Part shown: piece after piece, positions 16,455 to 23,838 of the stretch
How positions within the stretch are numbered: the stretch's first letter is position 1
Layout: each line of letters starts with the position of its first letter
Virus record (IMG/VR): IMGVR_UViG_3300036791_000807
Coordinates: 1-59,374 of that record
Length of the DNA: 59,374 bases
Direction: 5' to 3' (one strand)
Origin: a virus
Notes under the pieces: model-generated
Told to the model about the DNA's origin: nothing
The model's database searches: none
Seen by the model: the letters and a program-made list of their open reading frames with translations, nothing else
Made by a program: the position numbers and the translations under genes

Positions 16455-17300
16455 TCATTGTTGTCTTGATGGCTCCTCCTTCCTGCGGCGTCTCCTGCGA
16501 GCGATGGGCTGTCCGTTCCGCGCGGGGCGTGCTGGCGCTAGAGCTTCCATCATCTTTGGCAGGGTTGGGTTGATGAGATCTCCGTCACCGAATGGACTCT
16601 TCCCATCCGGCAATTTGAACTGACACTTCGCGTAGTAGCGTTCGGACTTGTTGGTATGCATGACCCGCTGCGTCATCTTCCGGCCGTTCCGCTCGCGCTC
16701 TCTCGTATCCATGAAGGCGACGATGTTCATCATCCCGGAGATCTTGCTGGGCATGTTCTTGCCCTGGATCCAGGGATAGAGCGCCGGTATCGTTAGCTCA
16801 TCGAGCGGGTTGTTCGGCTCGTACCAGAAGCTGTGAGCCGTGATCCCAAGGTTGACGACGCCCGCGCCGACGATGTGACGGATGTACTGCGCGAGTCGCC
16901 ACATATTGACGCGGTACTCGCCGCGATCCGGGCCGAACTGCTCCCGATCCTTACGGGCCTGTGAGCCTGGCGGTCCCTTCTTGTCGAGGACACCCGTGTA
17001 GACGTCATCGAGTCCTACGTCCTGGAGCAGGCTGATCGAGTCGAGCCAACACCAATCCCACTCATGACCCTCGTGGCGGACGTACTCCAGTGTCTCAAAG
17101 ATCTCTTCCCAATCGCGAACGATTGTCTCCTGGACACCGCTGCCTATGATCGGATCGGTATGGTCAATGGGCGGACGGATGAGTAGGATTTTGTAGTCCT
17201 TTCCACCTGTGCCGATAAAGCTTGTTTTGCCGACGCCGATGTCCGCATGGATCATCATGTTGACCTTACTCGACGCGCCGACGGGGTTGATGCTAGGCAT
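16455..17300 (-). CDS. RecA-like ATPase (Sak4-type recombinase)
   Basis: 281 aa from ATG 17300, with GGAG five bases upstream. Walker A: IHADIGVGKTSFIG; Walker B: WDWCWLDSISLL. Single-domain RecA-fold ATPases of about this size that sit next to a single-strand-binding protein and a Cas4/RecB-like nuclease are the Sak4-type recombinases of phages, which help annealing and recombination. Length is normal plus a basic Arg-rich tail (RPARNGQPIARRRRRRKEE). It overlaps the small gene upstream by eight bases. Confidence 0.82.
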   Translation of the reverse strand: MPSINPVGASSKVNMMIHADIGVGKTSFIGTGGKDYKILLIRPPIDHTDPIIGSGVQETIVRDWEEIFETLEYVRHEGHEWDWCWLDSISLLQDVGLDDVYTGVLDKKGPPGSQARKDREQFGPDRGEYRVNMWRLAQYIRHIVGAGVVNLGITAHSFWYEPNNPLDELTIPALYPWIQGKNMPSKISGMMNIVAFMDTRERERNGRKMTQRVMHTNKSERYYAKCQFKLPDGKSPFGDGDLINPTLPKMMEALAPARPARNGQPIARRRRRRKEEPSRQQ

Positions 17301-17484
17301 CCGACTCCGCCCACTCATCCGCCAGGAGCGCGATCTTCTCCTGGTTTTGTATCAGCTGCTCAACGAGGTCCTGCTGCGCCGCCGGGTCCATCATCTGTCG
17401 CTGCTCGGCGTATCGAGTGAGATCATTTGACATCACAACCGCAGCGAGGAACTCAGGGGCGATCTCTAAGCGTGACCTTGCCAT
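17293..17484 (-). CDS. Small helical hypothetical protein
   Basis: 63 aa from ATG 17484, overlapping the nuclease stop (TGATG). A GTG one codon earlier is the other option. Highly helical, Gln/Glu-rich (QQDLVEQLIQNQEKIALLADEW), without known motif. Being coupled on both sides to the nuclease and the RecA-like ATPase, it probably works with them. Confidence 0.7.
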   Translation of the reverse strand: MARSRLEIAPEFLAAVVMSNDLTRYAEQRQMMDPAAQQDLVEQLIQNQEKIALLADEWAESDA

Positions 17485-18662
17485 CACCGAGTCTCCTCTG
17501 TGTAGACTTCATGTTCTGAATACGGCAACCACTCTCGGGTTGAATGGTCTAGCATCTCATGCCAGTCGCCTCCCATCTCGTGAACCTCGCAAGTATCAAA
17601 GAGCCAGCACCCTGGGCAGGTGAACATACCTGGGTTCTTGTATGCCTCGGGTGGCGGTGGACTCGTTCCGTCCCGCTCGTTGAGAGAGCGGAGTTCTTCG
17701 ATGTCCTTGAATTCTGCGAACGCTGACTCTCTGGCTAGCTCGCGCTCGTTCCAGTCGCGATAGATGGGCGTGCGAGAGAAGTACGGGGTGGGCTGCTTCT
17801 TGGAGAAGCTCCCGTCCTTGTTGAGGTGAACGCGCTTCCCGTTGACGACTTCAAACGGGCGCTCGTCCGGCATCGCCTTACGGAGATGGTTGTAGAGCAT
17901 GCCCGCCGGTTTCTCGCGGGGAGAGAGCAGCCCCTGCTCATACACCCAATCGAGTCCCCAGGTCCAGTACGCGGTTGCCTGCGCATCGAGAGCGAGGTAC
18001 ATGACCTGGATGGCTTTTGCAGTCTTATGATCGACGATGCTCAGCTTCTTCGACCGACGGTTGCGCCAGATCCCATCGAGGATCCCAACGTAGATGAACC
18101 AAGGCTCAGCGTTTTGCTGAGCCTTAGCGGGGTGATTTGGATCGACCGTCTCCGGGCGATAGATGATCTGTTCAAACGGCTGCTCCGTGACGATGACCTC
18201 CCACTCGTCGTCCGAGCCCCAGAAGTCAACATAGTTGTTGAGCATCGCTTCACCCAGCGTTCCCGCCTCAACCCAAGTCTCATCGTCCTCGATGTCCCGA
18301 ACCTTGAAGCCGAACTGCTCCTGCAGCTTCAACTCCGCGTCGTAGTGCTTGCGAAAAGAAGCGGCCGGATGAGGGCCGCGCTTCTGACCTGGTATGTAGT
18401 AGTCGGCCAACGCTTTGTGGACGAGCGAGCCGAACCTGAGGGGAGGTACATCGGTCGTGGGCTTGAGGGTCTCCTCAAACTCAAACCACCACTTCCAACG
18501 GCAACGCTTGAACGTCGAACGCTCTGACGTACGAAGCATAGGGAGACCGGCAGCGGTCGGGCGGCCGTTGCCAGTCCCCACACTCGCAAGGCTGACACTA
18601 CTACCGGTCTCCTTATGCCTCGCACGTCGTTGCGCTCGCGTCCTGTTCCGCGTCACGGACAA
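17484..18662 (-). CDS. Cas4/RecB-like PD-(D/E)XK nuclease with iron-sulphur Cys pattern
   Basis: 392 aa from TTG 18662 (GGGGA six bases upstream). The nuclease core has the GSLVHKAL motif, then DGIWRNRRSKKLSIVDHKTAK (Asp plus D-x-K) and QATAYWTW. One Cys in STFKRCRWKWW near the N terminus and three in FTCPGCWLFDTCEVHE near the C terminus (C-x2-C-x5-C) form the four-cysteine pattern that holds a 4Fe-4S cluster in Cas4 and AddB. Such enzymes resect DNA ends. It heads the RecA-like/SSB recombination set. No CRISPR array is present, so a recombination role is more likely than spacer capture. Confidence 0.87.
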   Translation of the reverse strand: MSVTRNRTRAQRRARHKETGSSVSLASVGTGNGRPTAAGLPMLRTSERSTFKRCRWKWWFEFEETLKPTTDVPPLRFGSLVHKALADYYIPGQKRGPHPAASFRKHYDAELKLQEQFGFKVRDIEDDETWVEAGTLGEAMLNNYVDFWGSDDEWEVIVTEQPFEQIIYRPETVDPNHPAKAQQNAEPWFIYVGILDGIWRNRRSKKLSIVDHKTAKAIQVMYLALDAQATAYWTWGLDWVYEQGLLSPREKPAGMLYNHLRKAMPDERPFEVVNGKRVHLNKDGSFSKKQPTPYFSRTPIYRDWNERELARESAFAEFKDIEELRSLNERDGTSPPPPEAYKNPGMFTCPGCWLFDTCEVHEMGGDWHEMLDHSTREWLPYSEHEVYTEETR

Positions 18663-18798
18663 TTCAAATCCCCTTTGGTTTGCTGGCCCTGCCCCGGAGT
18701 CGAAATGGCTGGGGAATCCGGAGGAGGGAATAGCCTACCGGATCCGAGATGTGAAGTAAAGCCCGGTTTTTCCCGGTATTTCCGCTCGCAGGATGGCC

Positions 18799-19077
18799 CT
18801 AGTCGCGGCCGAAGCCGAGCGGCAACTCGATCCCTTCTGCCTCATCAATCGCGGTCTCTGCCTCACTCAGGCAGTCAAAGTCGAGATCCACAACTGCACT
18901 GAGCTTCTCTCCGAGCGCGGAGTTGGCGAGGTTCTCTGGCAGATTGCCCTGCCAGTCCTCGTACTCGGATTTGATCTCATCCAAGGTCTCCATCGCGGCC
19001 CTGAGGTTGTCCAATGCAACACGAGCCTCACCTGCCGCAGTCAACCAGCGGGTGGAACGGCTTAGTGGTTTTGGCAT
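18799..19077 (-). CDS. Hypothetical helical protein
   Basis: 92 aa from ATG 19077 with AAGGAGGACAC just upstream. Largely helical and acidic (ARVALDNLRAAMETLDEIKSEYEDW), perhaps a coiled coil. Not recognised. The 136-bp gap to the nuclease gene downstream contains no gene or clear tRNA. Confidence 0.68.
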   Translation of the reverse strand: MPKPLSRSTRWLTAAGEARVALDNLRAAMETLDEIKSEYEDWQGNLPENLANSALGEKLSAVVDLDFDCLSEAETAIDEAEGIELPLGFGRD

Positions 19078-19086
19078 GTGTCCTCC

Positions 19087-19293
19087 TTAGCAGGCACATT
19101 CAGTCGTCAGAGCTTTGAACATCGCTGACGGTTCTTGTTCGTCGGAGTATGTAGCTGTGATCCACCAGTTCGTCGGGGTCCCATCGATGGGTCCGAAGTC
19201 AACCATGTCAAGAACTACCTTGACATTTCGCGCTTCTGCCTTCTCTCGCATCCTCATGTAGGTATTGAAGTTGCAAGGTGTTAGATCGCTCAT
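19087..19293 (-). CDS. Hypothetical small protein
   Basis: 68 aa from ATG 19293 with AGGAGAACGCG upstream. Alternating basic helix (YMRMREKAEARNVKVVLDMV) and a beta-like segment (NWWITATYSDEQEP), ending in TTECAC. Family unknown. Spaced nine bases from genes on both sides. Confidence 0.65.
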   Translation of the reverse strand: MSDLTPCNFNTYMRMREKAEARNVKVVLDMVDFGPIDGTPTNWWITATYSDEQEPSAMFKALTTECAC

Positions 19294-19302
19294 CGCGTTC
19301 TC

Positions 19303-19503
19303 CTATCTCATCTTGAGATGAACAAGCGCATTCCCAGTCACCTCAACCTTTCCCATGTTCGTGAACGATAAGTAGCTGCCGCAGCCTGGGCAGTAGTCCA
19401 CGCCGCAGCTAGCGTCATGTGCGTGCGCGTCGTCTGGCACCTGCACGATGACGACGCCTTCATCGGTATCGCAGTCAGAGCAAATAAACAACTGCCACTG
19501 CAT
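19303..19503 (-). CDS. Small zinc-ribbon-like protein
   Basis: 66 aa from ATG 19503 with AAAGGAGG upstream. Two Cys pairs, CSDC near the N terminus and CPGC in DYCPGCGSYLSF, bracket an acidic stretch with two His; this looks like a zinc ribbon. It is the first gene after the palindromic control element at 19521-19622. Confidence 0.68.
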   Translation of the reverse strand: MQWQLFICSDCDTDEGVVIVQVPDDAHAHDASCGVDYCPGCGSYLSFTNMGKVEVTGNALVHLKMR

Positions 19504-19520
19504 GCAAAACCTCCTTTACT

Positions 19521-19622
19521 ACGGACGCCCGCGACCCCAGCCTATATGAAAAGTCCTCTCCTACGCGGACGCGTGCGCGAACGCGAACAGAGTTCATGGG
19601 TAGCTGCCTCGCGGGCGTCCGT
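19521..19622 (-). promoter_or_regulatory. Palindromic control element, leftward copy
   Basis: Outer perfect 14-bp arms ACGGACGCCCGCGA (19521-19534) and TCGCGGGCGTCCGT (19609-19622) enclose GCGTGCGC (19571-19578). Read on the minus strand, the order of blocks (ATACGGACGC-GCGAGGC, GCGCACGC, GGAGAGG, TCGCGGGCGTCCGT) is the same as at 35624-35755 on the plus strand. It lies directly downstream of a TATAAT on the minus strand and ahead of the 19303-19503 gene. It may be the leader of a shared regulon, bound as DNA or folded as RNA. Confidence 0.7.
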
Positions 19623-19628
19623 ATTATA
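19623..19628 (-). promoter_or_regulatory. Candidate -10 box of a leftward promoter
   Basis: The minus strand reads TATAAT at 19628-19623, right at the entry of the palindromic element. No convincing -35 box is visible 16-18 bases upstream (GGTCTG is the nearest), so it may need an activator. It would drive the gene set from 19503 downward. Confidence 0.45.
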
Positions 19629-19655
19629 GGTGTTCATGATTTGGCCAGACCTATA

Positions 19656-19676
19656 AGCTCCCCCTTCGGGGGAGCT
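19656..19676 (-). terminator. Strong hairpin upstream of the leftward promoter
   Basis: AGCTCCCCC (19656-19664), loop TTC, GGGGGAGCT (19668-19676): a perfect 9-bp GC-rich stem 20 bases after the end of the 19696-19902 gene. The tail on the minus strand is TATAGGTC, short of U residues. It probably ends or attenuates transcription from the accessory block before the next promoter. Confidence 0.6.
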
Positions 19677-19695
19677 ATATAGGGCTGACTCCTTG

Positions 19696-19902
19696 TCATT
19701 TCGATCTGTCGCGCTTGCGGACCAGAAGTTCAACCGGAATCGAGAATGCCCGCTTCGTCGGAGCATGGTAGACTTCAGGCTCTTCAGCGATCTCTAGGCC
19801 AATGATGACCACCTGAGTATTCGGCGACCATTCACCGAACGACTTGCGGATCAGGCAGACATCACCGATCTTCGGCGGTGTGTAACCCTTCAGCGATGCC
19901 AT
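19696..19902 (-). CDS. Hypothetical small basic protein
   Basis: 68 aa from ATG 19902 with AAAGGAGGAACG. Sequence such as YTPPKIGDVCLIRKSFGEW and TQVVIIGLEIAEEPEVY suggests a small beta barrel (SH3- or KOW-like), ending in a basic tail VRKRDRSK. Similar short beta-barrel genes occur at 25553-25861 and 30252-30437. Function unknown. Confidence 0.68.
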   Translation of the reverse strand: MASLKGYTPPKIGDVCLIRKSFGEWSPNTQVVIIGLEIAEEPEVYHAPTKRAFSIPVELLVRKRDRSK

Positions 19903-19926
19903 CGTTCCTCCTTTGGGATTGGTACC

Positions 19927-20178
19927 CTATTCATAGTCTTCAGGTCTGGTACCCTCTGAAAACCATTCCTCCATCTCGTTCAGGTCCTCCTTGGAGAGGA
20001 CTTTCGGACTCGAAACGACGCTCAGGTGCCGTTTCGCACGGCCGCTAGTGGTGCTAGGATGGCCTCTCACCGGCCGGGAGACTCCGGACGGCTCCTTTTC
20101 CTTCTTCGTGCTGAACTCGGCGCAGGCCCTGGCGGTGCCAAGGATGACGCACACTGCGAGGAGGATCCAGAACATCAT
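19927..20178 (-). CDS. Small membrane-anchored protein
   Basis: 83 aa from ATG 20178, overlapping the helicase stop. MMFWILLAVCVILGTARACA is a hydrophobic anchor or signal, possibly with a lipoprotein-like Cys; a basic, Ser/Pro-rich stretch and an acidic C terminus (DLNEMEEWFSEGTRPEDYE) follow. Function unknown. A membrane protein coupled to a helicase is unusual and may be only transcriptional convenience. Confidence 0.6.
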   Translation of the reverse strand: MMFWILLAVCVILGTARACAEFSTKKEKEPSGVSRPVRGHPSTTSGRAKRHLSVVSSPKVLSKEDLNEMEEWFSEGTRPEDYE

Positions 20179-21971
20179 CCGGATCCCTTCAGAGCGCGGA
20201 ATCCCTGGCGCCGCAGGTCGAGGATGTTCTTGTTAATATCCCACTTCTCATCGTTCACTTCCTTGATATACTGCTCAACCGTGCCACGGCTTCGGTAGAC
20301 AAACGCCGTAACCTGATGGTAACGGTTCGTGTCAACGGCTCGGTCGGTTAGCTGCTCCTGGTCGTCCGGGTTCCACGTCTCATCGAGAACGTGAACCGAA
20401 TCCGCACGGTTCAGGGTGATGCCGACTCCAGCCGCTGATGTTACGATCACCATCACGCGGAGCTTGCCACTCTGGAACTCAGCCTGCAATCGGTTGCGCT
20501 CCTTCTGTGACACTCTGCCGCTGATGATCTCACAGCCGATCCCCTGCGACACCAGGTGTCGCTGGATCATCTCGGCGGTCTCGCGGAACTGACTGGCAAC
20601 GATGGCCTGCTCATCACCTTCCGGCTCCTCAGGGTCAATCCCTGCCTCATAGAGGCGTTCAAGTAGCTCTGGGATCTTGCCCGATTCCTCGGTCGCTCTG
20701 AGCTTCATCTCAACCTTGCCGGTCTCCTCGTCCACCTTCATCACCTCAATCGTATTCCGGTGATTCGCGAACTGCTTGAGGCGGACATACTCCGCGAGGA
20801 TTGACGTCGCAGACAGGTGGTACTCGTCGATGCGGATCTCTGCCTGCTTGGCGAACTCGTTGTACTGAGCCGCCTGCTTGGGCACCATCTCACACCATAC
20901 ATCCACCCACTGCTTCTCGGGGATCTGAGGTAGCACCTCAGTCCTCAGCCGTCGTACTGTGTGCTTCGCAAGCATACGGTAGAAGTGATCCTCCAAACCG
21001 CGCTTGATGCCACCGATCTCCTTGTGGTTGCCCCACACTGTATTGATCACCAGCCACTGGGAAGCCCACGTCCACTTCGACGTATACTGCTGCGGCTCGA
21101 TGAAGTGCAGAGCGCCCCACAACTTGATCGGCTTGCCGCCCATCGGTGTTCCGCTGAGGGCATACTTCCGTTCAGCCTTGATCTTGCCAACTGCCTTCGG
21201 AAACACGTTCTTGATCTCGGGCAGGCCGGTCTTGTGGAACTCGTCAATGGTCAACGAGCCCCACTCCTTCACCTGCGGGTACGACTCGCGCCGGATCATG
21301 TCCGGCGTCGTGACGAACCAGAACGGCTTGTCCTTGTCGAGACATCGCTCCACGGTTCTCTCAGCCTCCGCTTTCTCGCGGATGTTGAGGTCACCGTGAT
21401 ACGAGACGACAACGTGATCCGTCCACCGCTCGATCTCCATCCTCCAGACAGAGTCGATGGTAGACTTCGGCGCGACGACGAGATGAGGCATGTTCTCGAT
21501 ACCGGCCTCAAAGACCGCACCGATGACCTCTGTCGTCTTGCCCAGACGCGGCTCGTTCAGGTTCAGGCAGTTAGCCGTCGCCATGAACTTGACGTCTGCA
21601 CGCTGATACGGACGGAACCATTCAACCAGATCGGGGAGCTTCTTCGCTATCACCAGATCATCGATGGCCACATCGTCCATGACCGACAATGACTGGAGAC
21701 TCTGCTCCTTCTGGACCTGCCCCCGACCCCACGCCTTGATTCCACTTCCCAGTTCAAGTCCGTTGCCGAACTCTCTGCGAAGTGATCTCATGACGTCAAG
21801 GTCGAGAGGCAGAGTCCAGTGGGCCTGGCCTACATCTCCCGCCTTATCTTTCGGGACAAACCGAGCACCAGGAACGCGCTTGATTGCAGCGACAGCATCT
21901 TCGCTGTAACGGAAGATGACCAGACATCGGTCACCAGGGCCGTTCAACTCTAGGAACGCTGCGAGAGCCAC
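20175..21971 (-). CDS. SNF2-family (superfamily 2) helicase
   Basis: 598 aa from GTG 21971, with AGGAGG 11 bases upstream; an earlier ATG at 22064 would overlap the preceding gene by 134 bases and add 31 residues of low coding look. Motif I NEPRLGKTTEV, motif II LTIDEFHKTG, motif III ALSGTPMGG, then the second lobe with IVASQFRETAEMI, VTSAAGVGITLNRAD and QLTDRAVDTNRYHQV. The whole resembles phage SNF2 translocases that unwind or remodel DNA in replication. The N-terminal about 120 residues (RFVPKDKAGDVGQAHWTLP) look like the substrate-binding region seen in HARP-type helicases. First large gene of the replication operon. Confidence 0.9.
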   Translation of the reverse strand: MALAAFLELNGPGDRCLVIFRYSEDAVAAIKRVPGARFVPKDKAGDVGQAHWTLPLDLDVMRSLRREFGNGLELGSGIKAWGRGQVQKEQSLQSLSVMDDVAIDDLVIAKKLPDLVEWFRPYQRADVKFMATANCLNLNEPRLGKTTEVIGAVFEAGIENMPHLVVAPKSTIDSVWRMEIERWTDHVVVSYHGDLNIREKAEAERTVERCLDKDKPFWFVTTPDMIRRESYPQVKEWGSLTIDEFHKTGLPEIKNVFPKAVGKIKAERKYALSGTPMGGKPIKLWGALHFIEPQQYTSKWTWASQWLVINTVWGNHKEIGGIKRGLEDHFYRMLAKHTVRRLRTEVLPQIPEKQWVDVWCEMVPKQAAQYNEFAKQAEIRIDEYHLSATSILAEYVRLKQFANHRNTIEVMKVDEETGKVEMKLRATEESGKIPELLERLYEAGIDPEEPEGDEQAIVASQFRETAEMIQRHLVSQGIGCEIISGRVSQKERNRLQAEFQSGKLRVMVIVTSAAGVGITLNRADSVHVLDETWNPDDQEQLTDRAVDTNRYHQVTAFVYRSRGTVEQYIKEVNDEKWDINKNILDLRRQGFRALKGSG

Positions 21972-22287
21972 GTCTCTTCTTGCCTCCTCTGAAGATTGCG
22001 AAGAGTGAACAGTCGCGTGCTGCGAACTCCCACTCTCCTTCTTCCATCGGGATGCGAACTCCATTTCTGGCTCGCCCCGCTAGGTTGCTCTGGGCGTTGT
22101 TAGCCTGTTCGGGTGAGTCAAACACCGCGACTTCGGCCCATTCGCCCGGAGTGTTAACCAACGGCGCCAGCCTGATGGCCCATGTAATCCCAGGACCACC
22201 CTTCTGAGGAAGTTCACCAACAAACGTGACCTCTTGCGATTCAATCCTGCGATTGAACCGTTCCTTTTCCTTTCGGGTTCTTGGCAT
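21931..22287 (-). CDS. Hypothetical protein coupled to the helicase
   Basis: 118 aa from ATG 22287, which follows AAAGGAGTGGGGT; the longer upstream frame runs through the hairpin gap and is not coding. Basic start (MPRTRKEKERFNRRIES), a beta-like core (WAIRLAPLVNTPGEWAEVAVF) and a very basic C terminus (FRGGKKRRGSRSVPRVERP). It overlaps the helicase start. Probably nucleic-acid binding; not recognised. Confidence 0.68.
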   Translation of the reverse strand: MPRTRKEKERFNRRIESQEVTFVGELPQKGGPGITWAIRLAPLVNTPGEWAEVAVFDSPEQANNAQSNLAGRARNGVRIPMEEGEWEFAARDCSLFAIFRGGKKRRGSRSVPRVERPW

Positions 22288-22423
22288 ACCCCACTCCTTT
22301 CTGTATACGGCCAAGCTTGTGTGTGGTGGGGAGCCCAGGCGGAGGGTACCACCGACGCCCAGGCTCCCCCATCGCGCCAAGAGCAGATCCGCTGCTCGGC
22401 GCGAACTTGCACGCGCGTCGATC
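22288..22423 (-). promoter_or_regulatory. Structured intergenic gap with two long hairpins
   Basis: The first hairpin pairs GGGGAGCC-CAGGCG with CGCC-CAGGCTCCCC; the second pairs GCGCC-A-GAGCAG with CTGCTC-GGCGC. A GGTACC lies in the loop of the first, in the reverse sense from the other gaps. The ribosome site here is AAAGGAGTGGGG rather than the GGTACC form. It is the leftmost of the series of structured gaps. Confidence 0.65.
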
Positions 22424-22693
22424 CTATTGGATCTCGCTGCGCTTCGGAAGACGACCTGCCCTAAAGCAATATGGACAAGATCTTCCAATGATCACAATCG
22501 GTTGTTTCGGCCTGGTTGGCGACTCGCGGATCAGGCGGTTGGGCCTCATCCACTCGCGCTCCGCTACCAGGAATGGTCTGCCCGCCTTGGTGCCAGGACA
22601 GTCCGCGTATCCACAGGTGACGACCAAGAAGGCAGGGAATGTCTCGCTGCGCTTCGCGGTGTACACCGGCAATCTACTCTCGATTGCTTCCAT
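22424..22693 (-). CDS. Hypothetical protein with two Cys pairs
   Basis: 89 aa from ATG 22693, with GGAGG ten bases upstream inside the preceding tiny gene. CGYADC and CPYC at about 27-32 and 73-76 may bind zinc, with basic residues between (EREWMRPNRLIRESPTRPK). It looks like a divergent zinc-finger protein. Separated from the helicase set by a double-hairpin gap. Confidence 0.65.
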   Translation of the reverse strand: MEAIESRLPVYTAKRSETFPAFLVVTCGYADCPGTKAGRPFLVAEREWMRPNRLIRESPTRPKQPIVIIGRSCPYCFRAGRLPKRSEIQ

Positions 22694-22694
22694 C

Positions 22695-22793
22695 TCAACT
22701 AAACCTCCATCTGAAGATAAGTGTCAAGATGACCAGCACCAGGATGATTAGGATCAGCTTGATCCAGCCTAGCACTGGTGGCTCATCGTGCAA
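22695..22793 (-). CDS. Tiny membrane peptide
   Basis: 32 aa from TTG 22793. The start follows AAGGAGGGTACCAA exactly as the other genes of the accessory block, which is the main support for it being real. Sequence: MHDEPPVLGW, then the span IKLILIILVLVILTLIF and a basic end RWRFS. One membrane span, N terminus acidic, C terminus basic. The stop lies two bases before the ATG of the next gene. Confidence 0.65.
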   Translation of the reverse strand: MHDEPPVLGWIKLILIILVLVILTLIFRWRFS

Positions 22794-22852
22794 TTGGTAC
22801 CCTCCTTATGAGACTTCGGGATGCGCAGGTCGAACCTGCGGCACCCGCAATC
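22794..22852 (-). promoter_or_regulatory. Structured gap with start motif (accessory block)
   Basis: On the minus strand: TGAGA, GCAGGT, loop TCG, ACCTGC, TCTCA nested into one long stem, then AAGGAGGGTACCAA and the TTG start at 22793. The inner part looks like a tRNA T-arm (GCAGGTTCGACCTGC), but no tRNA surrounds it. Confidence 0.7.
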
Positions 22853-23059
22853 TCACTTCTTGGCCCTACCTGGATCCTTCAGTCGAATGTCAGCGACGGC
22901 TACCGTGCGAAGCCCACCAGGATCGGTGTAGACTTGTACGAGCGTACGTGCGCGCTCACCGACAATCTCATCATCGATCTTGATTGGTCCTCGCGGCAGG
23001 AGCTTCTTGAGTGACAATACTCGACCCGCATCGTAGACTAGAGCGGGCATATGCCACAT
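22853..23059 (-). CDS. Hypothetical basic protein, start uncertain
   Basis: 68 aa if ATG 23059 is the start. LLPRGPIKIDDEIVGERARTL and LRTVAVADIRLKDPGRAKK give a mixed beta/basic protein of unknown family. The frame stays open upstream to 23191 and reads well (LSELQQLLEGHRIWLDFKP, DERPNPDTGRMWHMP), yet has no ATG, GTG or TTG there. An ATA at 23182 overlaps the previous stop (ATAG). Either a non-canonical start is used or the upstream part is untranslated and holds the hairpin at 23111-23154. Confidence 0.6.
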   Translation of the reverse strand: MWHMPALVYDAGRVLSLKKLLPRGPIKIDDEIVGERARTLVQVYTDPGGLRTVAVADIRLKDPGRAKK

Positions 23060-23110
23060 CCTGCCTGTATCCGGATTGGGTCTTTCGTCCGGCTTGAAGT
23101 CCAGCCAGAT

Positions 23111-23154
23111 CCGGTGACCTTCCAGAAGCTGTTGAAGCTCTGAAAGGTCACCGG
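23111..23154. repeat. Long perfect hairpin
   Basis: CCGGTGACCTT (23111-23121) pairs with AAGGTCACCGG (23144-23154), and CAGAAGCT / AGCTCTG continue the stem inside with one bulge. It lies between two leftward genes whose spacing is 119 bases. It could stop or slow transcription, or cover a start site. Confidence 0.7.
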
Positions 23155-23178
23155 TCTGACTAGCTTCGGTGGCCGCCG

Positions 23179-23697
23179 CTATGAGGGGTTTTCAGACCGC
23201 GCAGCGCGACGCTGAGCCAGAGTGCGGGCACGTCCGCGAGGACGCGCAGCCGCCGACTTGCTCTTGGTCTTGCTGCCCGACTTCGCAGCCGACGACTTCT
23301 TGGAAGAAGCCTTGGTTGCGGTGCCGGTCTTGCGGGCCGGACCCGACTTGCGATTGCCCCGACTGGGTGCCTCGTCCGCCTCACCATTCAGGGGCGGCAG
23401 AGGAGCGCTGGCGTCTCCGCCAGCCTCCTCGTACAACTCCTTGGCACGAGCGACGGACTCGCCGATGCGAGCGGCGATCAGTTCCCAGCGGTTCCGTTCG
23501 TTGTCCCGCAGGTTCATGACCGACTTCGCGGTTGCCGGCGCACTGTCCTCTCGTCCGGAATCGACGAGTGCCTGCGAGAATGCCAGCGAGGAGATCCCGC
23601 TGACGGGCAGCCCCAACTCTTCGGCGGCTGCCGAGTGCCCGATGTCCTGCTTCTGCAGCAGTTTCACGAGCTTGTCGTAGTAATCACCAACGGCCAT
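23179..23697 (-). CDS. Histone-H1-like protein with basic tail
   Basis: 172 aa from ATG 23697 with AAAGGAGGGAGCAG. The N-terminal about 100 residues are helical (DYYDKLVKLLQKQDIG, NRWELIAARIGESVARAKELY). The C-terminal part is a Lys/Ala/Ser/Arg-rich low-complexity tail (KTGTATKASSKKSSAAKSGS, then RPRGRARTLAQRRAAR), like the tails of actinobacterial DNA-binding proteins. It probably binds DNA or RNA without sequence specificity. Cargo unknown. Confidence 0.7.
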   Translation of the reverse strand: MAVGDYYDKLVKLLQKQDIGHSAAAEELGLPVSGISSLAFSQALVDSGREDSAPATAKSVMNLRDNERNRWELIAARIGESVARAKELYEEAGGDASAPLPPLNGEADEAPSRGNRKSGPARKTGTATKASSKKSSAAKSGSKTKSKSAAARPRGRARTLAQRRAARSENPS

Positions 23698-23838
23698 TCT
23701 GCTCCCTCCTTTGTAGGATAACGGCCATTAAGGGTGAGTATATAGGTAACTCACCCCCGCGTCTACCCCAAATTTCCAGGGTAAACGGGAGCCATGGGGG
23801 CTCCGGGCGGTGGCAGCTGACGCCGCCCCACCCGCAAC
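23698..23838 (-). promoter_or_regulatory. Longest structured gap of the accessory block
   Basis: 141 bases with three hairpins: GGGTGAGT/ACTCACCC (23732-23756) with TATATA in its loop, GGAGCC/GGCTCC (23788-23804) and GGGCGG/CCGCCC (23805-23828). The start motif here is AAAGGAGGGAGCAG without GGTACC. The AT-rich loop could also be a promoter. Confidence 0.6.

Noticed and set aside
18615-18902. Rightward frame through the 18.66-18.80 kb gap; possible tRNA there
   Set aside because: The frame lies against the operon direction without a ribosome site, and no cloverleaf could be drawn from the gap.
22807-22850. tRNA T-arm-like sequence (GCAGGTTCGACCTGC on the minus strand)
   Set aside because: No matching acceptor, D- or anticodon arms flank it; it is the stem-loop of one of the structured gaps.
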